Assembly (NCBI GenBank): GCA_051656645.1
Contig: JBOGCH010000009.1
Location: forward strand, 1-64,000
Origin: JBOGCH01 sp051656645
Lineage (GTDB): Bacteria > Bacteroidota > Bacteroidia > Bacteroidales > Marinifilaceae
Direction: 5' to 3'
DNA: 64,000 nt
Shown here: positions 9,356-16,484 of the stretch, in pieces
Numbering within the stretch: position 1 is the stretch's first letter
Layout of the letters: each line of letters starts with the position of its first letter
Translations under genes and position numbers: made by a program
The notes under the pieces: generated by a model
Database searches by the model: none
What the model saw: the letters and a program-made list of their open reading frames with translations, nothing else
Told to the model about the DNA's origin: nothing

Positions 9356-9523
9356 CTCTTTGCTCCCTGCTCTCGCTCTGGTTGCTCTCTATTAAGTAGG
9401 CATTAACTTCGCATCAAGTTCGTATTAACTTCGTATCTATAGACACGAATATAACACGAAGTTGATACGAACTTAATACGGAGTTGATAGAGAGCAACCA
9501 GAGCGAGAGCAGGGAGCAAAGAG
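9356..9523. repeat. Long symmetric palindrome (element A of a dispersed intergenic family)
   Basis: Two 84-base arms meet at CTATAG (centre 9439/9440). The outer 37 bases (9356-9392 and 9487-9523) are perfectly complementary. The inner 47 match at 36 positions. The inner part is itself made of short direct and inverted units such as AACTTCGTAT and AAGTTCGTAT. One outer arm is strongly purine-rich (GAGAGC/GGGAGC) and the other pyrimidine-rich. It lies in the 740-base gap between the divergent HsmA-like and suf genes and codes for nothing visible. Related-looking elements are at about 32041, 60613 and 63200. Confidence 0.9.
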
Positions 9524-9817
9524 AGTGTGGTTGCGAGGAGGGTGTGTAGTGTGGCTTTAGAGTATAATGATATAAGTAGGTCGGGAAAAAGTGGCAGAAA
9601 CAATTTTTGTAGCGTACTGCAATTTGTGAAACATGAGTACTATGTTTAGAAATCCGGATTGGATAGTCAGAAACTATGATATTATAGACATAATCTAAGG
9701 CGATGACTCCTTGAAAGTGAGTTTTTTTTGTATTTTTGCAAAGAATGGGGTATTGTATCCAAACATTTATAGTCGATTTTGGATATAACCCATTGTGGAT
9801 ATAATAGTTACCTATAT
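9524..9817 (+). other. suf operon leader region
   Basis: Non-coding stretch between palindrome A and sufB, holding the candidate suf promoter at 9731. I found no riboswitch-like structure. An IscR- or Fur-type operator may be present, but I could not recognise a site. Confidence 0.4.
9731..9738 (+). promoter_or_regulatory. Candidate -7 box for suf operon
   Basis: TATTTTTG matches TAnnTTTG. A TTG core at 9711-9713 lies 17 bases before it, slightly closer than the usual 19-21. The box is 87 bases upstream of the chosen sufB start. Confidence 0.45.
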
Positions 9818-11263
9818 ATGGCTAAAGAACAAGATAAAATATTGGACGATGTAACGGGCAGTGATTATAAGTACGGCTTTGTTACAAACGTAGAGACCGA
9901 AACGATTGGTAAGGGATTGAATGAGGATGTTATCCGTTTAATCTCTGCTAAGAAGGAGGAACCTGAGTGGATGCTTGAGTTTCGATTGAAGGCATATCGT
10001 CACTGGTTGACATTGGAAATGCCACAATGGGCGCATTTAAATATACCGCCTATTGATTATCAGGATATAATATATTATGCTGCGCCTAAGCAAAAAGCAG
10101 ATGTGGCGTGGGAGGACGTGGATCCTGAATTAAAAAATACATTTGATAAGTTGGGTATTCCTCTTAATGAGCAGATGGCTCTTGCCGGAGTTGCCGTGGA
10201 CGCGGTAATGGATAGCGTGTCAGTGGCTACTACCTTTAAGGAGACATTGGCGGAGAAGGGCGTAATATTTTGCTCATTCTCGGAAGCTGTAAAGAATCAT
10301 CCGGATTTGATTCAAAAATATTTAGGGACAGTAGTGCCTTATTCTGATAATTATTTTGCCGCGTTGAATACTGCAGTATTTAGCGACGGATCGTTTGTAT
10401 ATATTCCTAAAGGTGTTCGTTGCCCGATGGAACTTTCAACCTATTTCCGTATTAATGCTAAGGGAACTGGACAGTTTGAGCGCACGTTAATTGTTGCTGA
10501 GGATGATTCCTATGTCAGCTATTTGGAGGGGTGTACAGCGCCTCAACGTGACGAAAATCAGCTGCATGCTGCTATTGTGGAGATTGTAGTTGAAAAAAAT
10601 GCAGAAGTGAAGTATAGTACAGTACAGAACTGGTATCCCGGGGATAAGAATGGAGTGGGAGGTATATATAACTTTGTTACCAAGCGCGGTATATGTCGCG
10701 GGGAACATTCCAAGCTTATTTGGGCACAGGTAGAAACCGGATCGGCAGTAACGTGGAAATATCCGAGTACCATATTAAAAGGAGATTATTCGGTAAGTGA
10801 ATTTTACTCGGTTGCTGTTACAAATAATTACCAACAGGCGGATACGGGTACCAAGATGATACATATTGGTAATCATACACGTAGCCGTATAGTTTCAAAA
10901 GGTATATCGGCCGGGCTTAGTAGTAATAGTTACCGCGGTTTGGTAAAAGTGGCTAAGGGGTGTGTTGGAGCACGTAATTATTCACAATGTGATTCATTAC
11001 TTTTAGGAGATAAATGCGGTGCACATACTTACCCATATTTGGAGATTGAAAACTCTACGGCGCAGGTTGAGCATGAAGCTACTACTTCAAAGATTGGAGA
11101 AGATCAGTTGTTTTATTGTAACCAACGAGGAATATCTACCGAGGATGCCGTAGGATTAATTATTAAAGGATATGCCGGCGATGTTTTGAATAAAATGCCA
11201 ATGGAGTTTGCGGTAGAAGCACAAAAGTTATTACAAGTAAGCCTTGAAGGTAGTGTTGGATAG
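9818..11263 (+). CDS. sufB: Fe-S cluster assembly scaffold protein SufB
   Basis: SufB, about 481 residues from the ATG at 9818. A longer frame opens at 9779, but its extra 13 residues (MDITHCGYN...) are unlike any SufB start, whereas MAKEQDKILDD leads into the conserved YKYGFVTNVETETIGKGLNE. Other family marks are EPEWMLEFRLKAYRHWL, IPKGVRCPMELSTYFRINA, the QCDSLLLGDKCGAHT segment carrying the conserved scaffold cysteine, and the C-terminal GEDQLFYCNQRGIS. SufB pairs with SufD and the ATPase SufC to form the SufBC2D scaffold, which builds [4Fe-4S] clusters in the cytoplasm. It is the first gene of the operon, 39 bases before sufC. Confidence 0.97.
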   Translation: MAKEQDKILDDVTGSDYKYGFVTNVETETIGKGLNEDVIRLISAKKEEPEWMLEFRLKAYRHWLTLEMPQWAHLNIPPIDYQDIIYYAAPKQKADVAWEDVDPELKNTFDKLGIPLNEQMALAGVAVDAVMDSVSVATTFKETLAEKGVIFCSFSEAVKNHPDLIQKYLGTVVPYSDNYFAALNTAVFSDGSFVYIPKGVRCPMELSTYFRINAKGTGQFERTLIVAEDDSYVSYLEGCTAPQRDENQLHAAIVEIVVEKNAEVKYSTVQNWYPGDKNGVGGIYNFVTKRGICRGEHSKLIWAQVETGSAVTWKYPSTILKGDYSVSEFYSVAVTNNYQQADTGTKMIHIGNHTRSRIVSKGISAGLSSNSYRGLVKVAKGCVGARNYSQCDSLLLGDKCGAHTYPYLEIENSTAQVEHEATTSKIGEDQLFYCNQRGISTEDAVGLIIKGYAGDVLNKMPMEFAVEAQKLLQVSLEGSVG

Positions 11264-11302
11264 ATGACCAACAAATTACATTACACTTGAGAAAAAGACA
11301 TT

Positions 11303-12070
11303 ATGGAAACTTTACTAAAGATAAAAGATTTACATGCCGAGGTTGACGGCAAAGAAATATTGAAAGGAGTAAACCTTGAAATTCGTCCGGGCGAAGTACA
11401 TGCAATTATGGGACCTAATGGTGCCGGAAAGAGTACACTCTCGGCCGTATTAACCGGGAAAGAGAAATTTAAAGTGACCAAGGGGGAGATTTGGTTTAAC
11501 GGTAAAAATATTATGGATATGCCAGCTGAGGATCGTGCTCGTGAGGGGATGTTTTTGAGCTTTCAATATCCGGTAGAGATACCCGGTTTAAGTACCGTAA
11601 ATTTCTTAAAGACCGCTGTTAATGAGATTCGTAAGTATCATGGAGAAGCTCCTTATCCTCCTGGGGATTTCTTAAAAATGATTCGTTCAAAAATGGAGAT
11701 TGTAGGCATTGATAACAAACTACTAAACAGATCTTTGAATGAAGGTTTCTCCGGAGGTGAGAAAAAGAAGAATGAGATATTCCAAATGGCCGTTCTAGAG
11801 CCTAAATTGGCAATACTTGATGAAACGGATTCCGGATTGGATATTGACGCGTTACGTATTGTTGCTAATGGCGTAAATCGTTTAAAACGTCCGGATAATG
11901 CGACAATAGTAATTACGCACTATCAACGTTTGCTAGATTATATTGTACCTGATTATGTTCATGTACTTTATAATGGTCGTATAGTGAAAAGCGCCGGTAA
12001 AGAGTTAGTTGCCGAGCTTGAAGAAAAGGGATATGACTGGATTAAGGAAGAGGTAGCTGCCCAAAAATAA
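11303..12070 (+). CDS. sufC: Fe-S cluster assembly ATPase SufC
   Basis: A 255-residue ABC-type ATPase without membrane segments. It has a Walker A GPNGAGKST at residues 37-45, a Q-loop in LSFQYPVEIPG, a signature stretch EGFSGGEKKKNEIFQM typical of SufC rather than transport ATPases, a Walker B LAILDETDSGLD and a switch His in VITHYQR. SufC binds SufB and SufD, and its ATP hydrolysis drives the rearrangement needed for cluster assembly. The gene lies between sufB and sufD with gaps of 39 and 20 bases. Confidence 0.97.
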   Translation: METLLKIKDLHAEVDGKEILKGVNLEIRPGEVHAIMGPNGAGKSTLSAVLTGKEKFKVTKGEIWFNGKNIMDMPAEDRAREGMFLSFQYPVEIPGLSTVNFLKTAVNEIRKYHGEAPYPPGDFLKMIRSKMEIVGIDNKLLNRSLNEGFSGGEKKKNEIFQMAVLEPKLAILDETDSGLDIDALRIVANGVNRLKRPDNATIVITHYQRLLDYIVPDYVHVLYNGRIVKSAGKELVAELEEKGYDWIKEEVAAQK

Positions 12071-12090
12071 TAGTAAAAGGTGAAGCTAAC

Positions 12091-13452
12091 ATGAAAGAGA
12101 TACATGAAATAAATAAGGATCTGCTTGAGTTATACGCGCAAGGGGCGTCGCTCTTAAACGAGGGATGCAGTGCTATAATGAACAATGCCAGACGTGATGC
12201 TATTGAGCAGTTTGACGTTCTTGGTGGAGTACCACATAGAACTGAGGATTATAAATATTTAAATTTATTGCCTGCTTATGGACGCGATTATAAGATTGTG
12301 CTGAAACGTAATGAGCATGAATTAGATGTTGAAGAGGTGTTCCGTTGTTCTGTGACCAATTTGGAAAGTTACCCTGTTTTGACAACAAACGGCAGATATT
12401 ATCATAAAAATATTGAGATTGATGAGGATATCATTGTGTGCGGACTTCAAGAGGCGAGTGTGAAGCATGCTGATATTTTTGTGAAATATTATGGAAAGGG
12501 TGTCCAGTTGGGAGCTAAGGATCCGTTATTGGCGCTGAATACTGCTTTTGCGCAGGATGGTGTGTTTATCTATGTACCCGACAATGTAATAGTGGAGAAA
12601 CCGCTACAAGTTATAAACCTATTGCGTAGTGTTGGAGATATGATGAGTTACCAGCGCAATTTGGTGGTGCTGGGACGTAATGCCAAGTTGCATTTGTTGA
12701 TGTGTGACCATACATTAACTCATAGCCACTTCCTGATGAATACAGTGACGGAAGTGTGGTTGGAGGCTAATGCGCAATTGGATTTTAATGAGGTTCAGAA
12801 CCAACATTTAGGAACATCGTTGATAAATTCAATATGTGTAAATCAGAGTAAGGATTCACGTTGGGAGAGTAATTTTGTAACACTTTATGGTGGTATAGTT
12901 CGCAATAATGTATTTATTGCATTAAATGAACCCAATGCCGAATGTAGTTTATATGGTATCAATATAGCTGATAAACAACAAAAGGTGGATAACTTCCTAT
13001 ATGTTGATCATAAGGCGCCGCATTGTCGCAGTAATCAGCATTTTAAAGGGGTGTTAGACGATAGTGCTATTGCTAACTTTACAGGGGTGGTTAGAGTGCA
13101 TAGGGATGCTCAGCAAACAGAGTCTTTCCAGGCTAATAACAACTTGTTATTAAAGGATACGGCTCGCGTAAATGCCAAACCACAACTTATTATTGATGCT
13201 GATGATGTTAAATGTTCTCATGGCGCAACGGTAGGTCAAATTGATGATGAAGCGATGTACTATTTACGTTCACGCGGAATAGGTGTTGCAGAAGCTAAAA
13301 TGATGCTTATGTTTGGTTTTGCTCATGACATAATTGGCAGGGTGAAGCTTGAACCATTACGTGAAAAGATTGATGACCTTGTTGATAAACGACTAAGAGG
13401 AGAACTTTCAAAATGTCACAACTGTGTAATCAGTTGCGCGCAAGGAAAGTAA
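12091..13452 (+). CDS. sufD: Fe-S cluster assembly protein SufD
   Basis: A 453-residue partner of SufB. The N-terminal half has weak conservation. The C-terminal beta-helix carries FQANNNLLLKDTARVNAKPQ, then the segment KCSHGATVGQID, which contains the conserved His implicated in iron entry, and YYLRSRGIGVAEAKMMLMFGF. SufD forms the heterodimer interface with SufB where the nascent cluster is built. The C-terminus ends in CHNCVISCAQGK, a small Cys cluster (C-x2-C-x3-C) that I have not tied to a known role. It is 18 bases from sufS in the same operon. Confidence 0.95.
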   Translation: MKEIHEINKDLLELYAQGASLLNEGCSAIMNNARRDAIEQFDVLGGVPHRTEDYKYLNLLPAYGRDYKIVLKRNEHELDVEEVFRCSVTNLESYPVLTTNGRYYHKNIEIDEDIIVCGLQEASVKHADIFVKYYGKGVQLGAKDPLLALNTAFAQDGVFIYVPDNVIVEKPLQVINLLRSVGDMMSYQRNLVVLGRNAKLHLLMCDHTLTHSHFLMNTVTEVWLEANAQLDFNEVQNQHLGTSLINSICVNQSKDSRWESNFVTLYGGIVRNNVFIALNEPNAECSLYGINIADKQQKVDNFLYVDHKAPHCRSNQHFKGVLDDSAIANFTGVVRVHRDAQQTESFQANNNLLLKDTARVNAKPQLIIDADDVKCSHGATVGQIDDEAMYYLRSRGIGVAEAKMMLMFGFAHDIIGRVKLEPLREKIDDLVDKRLRGELSKCHNCVISCAQGK

Positions 13453-13470
13453 CACAATAAAATTGTTGTA

Positions 13471-14691
13471 ATGTTTGATGTAGAGAAAATACGCAAAGAT
13501 TTTCCGATACTTGAAGAGAAAATATACGGAAAACCGCTAGTTTATTTAGATAGTGGAGCTACTACCCAACGTCCACAAATTGTTGTGGACAGGATGGCTG
13601 AGTATTATTTAAAATACAATGCCAATGTACATAGGGGCGTGCACTATTTGAGTAATAAATGTACGGATGCAAATGAGGAGACTCGCCGTTTAGTTCGCGA
13701 TTTTATAAATGCGAATAGTGAGCGCGAAATTATTTTTACGCGCGGAACAACGGAGAGTATAAACCTTGTGGCATACTCTTTTGGAGAAGCTTTTGTAAAG
13801 GCGGGCGATTCGGTAGTTGTTACAGAGATGGAACATCATGCCAATATAGTACCTTGGCAAATGCTATGTGAGCGTAAAGGGGCTGAACTACGGGTGATTC
13901 CGTTCTCTGATAATGGGGAATTGGATTTGACATATCTTTCTCTCATTGACGAAACAACAAAAATGGTTGGTATTGCCCATGTATCTAACACACTGGGAAC
14001 TATAAATCCAATTAAGCAGGTAATTGATTATGCACATGCTCAAGGAGCCAAGGTGTTGATTGATGCTGCGCAAGGAGTACAACATTTACCAACGGATGTG
14101 CAGGCTTTGGATTGTGACTTTCTTGTATTTTCCGGTCATAAATTATATGGTCCTACAGGAGTAGGTGTGTTGTACGGGAAGGAGGAACTTTTGGAGCAAA
14201 TGCCACCTTGGCAAGGAGGTGGAGAGATGATTAAAGAGGTACGTTTTGAAAAAACAACTTACAACGAGCTGCCTTTTAAATTTGAAGCCGGAACACCTGA
14301 TTTTATTGGAATAGTGGGATTGGGAGAAGCCATAAAGTATATTCAACATGTTGGAATGGCTGAGATTGCCGCTTATGAGCATGATTTGATAAATTATGCA
14401 ATGGCCGAGGTATCCTCTATACCTTATGTGCGTATATATGGAACGGCGACACATAAATCGTCGGTAGTATCGTTCCTTGCCGATGAAATACACCATTTTG
14501 ATATGGGAATGATGCTTGACCGTATGGGTATTGCTGTGCGTACCGGACAGTTATGTGCCGAACCTGTGATGCAGCATTATGGAATAACGGGGGTTGTGAG
14601 AGCATCGCTGGGAATGTATAACACACGAGAGGAGATTGACGCACTTTGCGAAGGAATACGTAAAGTGGGAAAAATGTTTGGGAAAGAATAA
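13471..14691 (+). CDS. sufS: Cysteine desulfurase SufS
   Basis: A 406-residue PLP enzyme that takes sulfur from cysteine, leaving alanine and a protein persulfide. Conserved group-II features are DSGATTQRPQIVVD near the start, HRGVHYLS, the cofactor-contact segment GIAHVSNTLGTINP, DAAQGVQHLP, the lysine in FSGHKLYGPTGVG that forms the Schiff base, and the active-site cysteine in TGQLCAEPVM. Sulfur goes to SufE, encoded next, whose likely start lies 4 bases past this stop. The close packing of sufBCDSE indicates one transcript. Confidence 0.96.
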   Translation: MFDVEKIRKDFPILEEKIYGKPLVYLDSGATTQRPQIVVDRMAEYYLKYNANVHRGVHYLSNKCTDANEETRRLVRDFINANSEREIIFTRGTTESINLVAYSFGEAFVKAGDSVVVTEMEHHANIVPWQMLCERKGAELRVIPFSDNGELDLTYLSLIDETTKMVGIAHVSNTLGTINPIKQVIDYAHAQGAKVLIDAAQGVQHLPTDVQALDCDFLVFSGHKLYGPTGVGVLYGKEELLEQMPPWQGGGEMIKEVRFEKTTYNELPFKFEAGTPDFIGIVGLGEAIKYIQHVGMAEIAAYEHDLINYAMAEVSSIPYVRIYGTATHKSSVVSFLADEIHHFDMGMMLDRMGIAVRTGQLCAEPVMQHYGITGVVRASLGMYNTREEIDALCEGIRKVGKMFGKE

Positions 14692-14695
14692 TGTA

Positions 14696-15121
14696 ATGAC
14701 AATGAATATACAAGATATACAACAAGAGATAGTTGACGAGTTTGCGATATACGACGATTGGATGGATAAATATGCTTATTTGATTGAAATAGGCAATAAC
14801 ATGCCGTCGATGGAACCGCAGTATAAAGTTGAGGATAATTTAATAAAAGGTTGCCAATCGCAGGTGTGGTTTCACGCAGAGATGAAAGATAGTAAGCTAT
14901 ATTTTGAGGCCGATAGTGATGCTATTATTACAAAAGGAATTGCAGGATTACTTATTCGCGTATTTTCCGGACAGACACCTCAGGACATATCTAATGCTGA
15001 CCTTAATTTCATAGATGAAATAGGTTTGACACAACACTTATCGCCAACGCGTTCCAATGGTTTATTGTCAATGGTGAAACAGATAAAGTATTATGCATTG
15101 GCTTATGCCAATAAACAATAA
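14696..15121 (+). CDS. sufE: Sulfur acceptor protein SufE
   Basis: SufE, 141 residues from the ATG at 14696. An upstream frame opens at 14636 inside sufS, but its first 20 residues are read-through of sufS in another frame and not SufE-like. IQDIQQEIVDEFAIYDDWMDKY is a normal SufE N-terminus. The sulfur-accepting cysteine is in the segment LIKGCQSQVW. LIRVFSGQTPQDI and the C-terminal SPTRSNGLLSMV are also typical. It takes sulfane sulfur from SufS, stimulates the desulfurase and passes it to SufB. Met at 14702 is an equally possible start. Confidence 0.93.
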   Translation: MTMNIQDIQQEIVDEFAIYDDWMDKYAYLIEIGNNMPSMEPQYKVEDNLIKGCQSQVWFHAEMKDSKLYFEADSDAIITKGIAGLLIRVFSGQTPQDISNADLNFIDEIGLTQHLSPTRSNGLLSMVKQIKYYALAYANKQ

Positions 15122-15126
15122 AGTGT

Positions 15127-15441
15127 ATGAGTACAGAAGCATTAAAAGAGCAGATTATTGAGAAGTTAATGGGAATATATGATCCGGAAATACCGGTAAA
15201 TATATGGGACCTAGGACTAATTTACAATATAGAGTTTACCGCTCCTAATGAGGTAATTGTCCACATGACGCTTACGGCTCCGGGATGTCCTATTGCAGAT
15301 GAGATAGTACAACAGGTTCGAGATGCGGTGATGGAGGTTGAGGGCATTGATGCGGCAACAGTAAATTTGGTTTTTGAACCGGCATGGACACCCGACATGA
15401 TGAGCGAGGTGGCACGACTTGAATTAGGATTTGACATTTAA
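15127..15441 (+). CDS. DUF59/MIP18-family Fe-S assembly factor (SufT-like)
   Basis: A 104-residue single-domain DUF59 protein. Key marks are YDPEIPVNIWDLGLIYNIE, which carries the D-P-E and D-L-G-L motifs, and LTAPGCPIADEI, which has the conserved Cys of the family. Proteins of this kind (SufT, PaaD, CIAO2-like) act in maturation or carriage of Fe-S clusters. Its position directly between sufE and queG, with gaps of 5 and 10 bases, supports that role. Some Suf systems carry this domain as sufT, but I leave the symbol empty because the short stand-alone forms are not uniformly named. Confidence 0.9.
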   Translation: MSTEALKEQIIEKLMGIYDPEIPVNIWDLGLIYNIEFTAPNEVIVHMTLTAPGCPIADEIVQQVRDAVMEVEGIDAATVNLVFEPAWTPDMMSEVARLELGFDI

Positions 15442-15451
15442 GACTAGAAAG

Positions 15452-16375
15452 ATGAAACTCCAGGAGTTACAACGATTGGCAGATTCCCTACACATAGATG
15501 CGATAGGAGTGGCTCCTGTCGCATTGTTGTCTGCAGCAGGCGAGTATTTACGACAGGCTATTGAGCGGGGCGATACCGGCGAAATGGGCTACTTGGAACG
15601 GAATATGGAGAAAAGGGTGGATATAACTCGCCTTGTGGAGGGAGCGCAATCAGTAGTCGTTGTACTTATTAATTATAAGAGTAATGATCAACTCCGAGAT
15701 AAAAGGATTAAGGTTGCCTCTTATGCTTACGGGGAGGACTACCATAAAATAGTTAAAGACAAGTTGTTTGAGTTGTCTGCTAAATTAAAGGATTATTTTC
15801 CGGACTTGGCGGGGCGTTGTTTTGTTGATTCGGCTCCGGTATTTGAGCATGAATGGGCTAGGCGTGCCGGTTTAGGGTGGATAGGAAATAATACCTTGCT
15901 TATAAATAAGGAGCTGGGAAGCTACACGTTTATAGGTTGTTTTGTGAGCAATGCCATTTTTGAAGAGTATAGCGAACCTTTTGTCGATGATTTTTGTGGA
16001 CGTTGCAATAAGTGTGTAGAAGCTTGTCCTACGCATGCAATTCATAAAACAGGAGTGGATGCTCGTAAATGTCTATCATACAATACTATTGAATTAAGAG
16101 GCGAAATGCCCGATGAGATAAGGGATAGGCAACAAGGCTGGATATATGGGTGTGACATTTGTCAGCAAGTATGTCCATGGAATAGTAAATCGCCTATTCA
16201 CTCCCATAATGCATTTCATATATTACCCATTTTGCAGGAGTTAAGCATGGAGCAATGGCTGGAGATGGAGACTTCGGAATTTGAAGAATCTTTTAAAAAT
16301 AGTGCTATGTGCCGTGCCGGATTGCAAAAAATTCAAAATAACATCTCAGCGGAGATGGATAATCCCTATATGTAG
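15452..16375 (+). CDS. queG: Epoxyqueuosine reductase QueG
   Basis: About 307 residues from the ATG at 15452, preceded by AGAAAG. A frame opening at 15431 would overlap the previous gene and adds only seven residues. QueG is a cobalamin and Fe-S enzyme that reduces epoxyqueuosine to queuosine in the wobble position of tRNAs for Asp, Asn, His and Tyr. Two [4Fe-4S] motifs are clear: CGRCNKCVEACPTHAI and CDICQQVCPWN. FVDSAPVFEHEWARRAGLGW and IGNNTLLINKELGSY are the conserved catalytic-core stretches. It ends the suf transcription unit and is itself an Fe-S client. QueA, the preceding enzyme in the pathway, is encoded at 30295. Confidence 0.95.
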   Translation: MKLQELQRLADSLHIDAIGVAPVALLSAAGEYLRQAIERGDTGEMGYLERNMEKRVDITRLVEGAQSVVVVLINYKSNDQLRDKRIKVASYAYGEDYHKIVKDKLFELSAKLKDYFPDLAGRCFVDSAPVFEHEWARRAGLGWIGNNTLLINKELGSYTFIGCFVSNAIFEEYSEPFVDDFCGRCNKCVEACPTHAIHKTGVDARKCLSYNTIELRGEMPDEIRDRQQGWIYGCDICQQVCPWNSKSPIHSHNAFHILPILQELSMEQWLEMETSEFEESFKNSAMCRAGLQKIQNNISAEMDNPYM

Positions 16376-16433
16376 GTATAGAAATGTTTCTTTTACCTAA
16401 GTAATGGGGATAGATAATCCCTTTTTATTACAA

Positions 16434-16441
16434 TATATTTG
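16434..16441 (+). promoter_or_regulatory. Candidate -7 box for feoAB
   Basis: TATATTTG matches TAnnTTTG in the 109-base gap between queG and feoAB, 44 bases before the ATG. Just upstream, GGGAT-N5-ATCCC followed by five T (about 16407-16426) may be a weak terminator for the suf unit. Confidence 0.45.
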
Positions 16442-16484
16442 TTCGGAGTAACAAAGAAAACGCGGAGAGCGCGAGAAAGCAGGA

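Noticed and set aside
9779..9817. Thirteen-residue N-terminal extension of SufB
   Set aside because: The residues do not resemble other SufB starts; ATG at 9818 leads straight into conserved sequence.
14636..14695. SufE extension overlapping sufS
   Set aside because: The extra residues are sufS sequence in another frame; 14696 gives a normal SufE.
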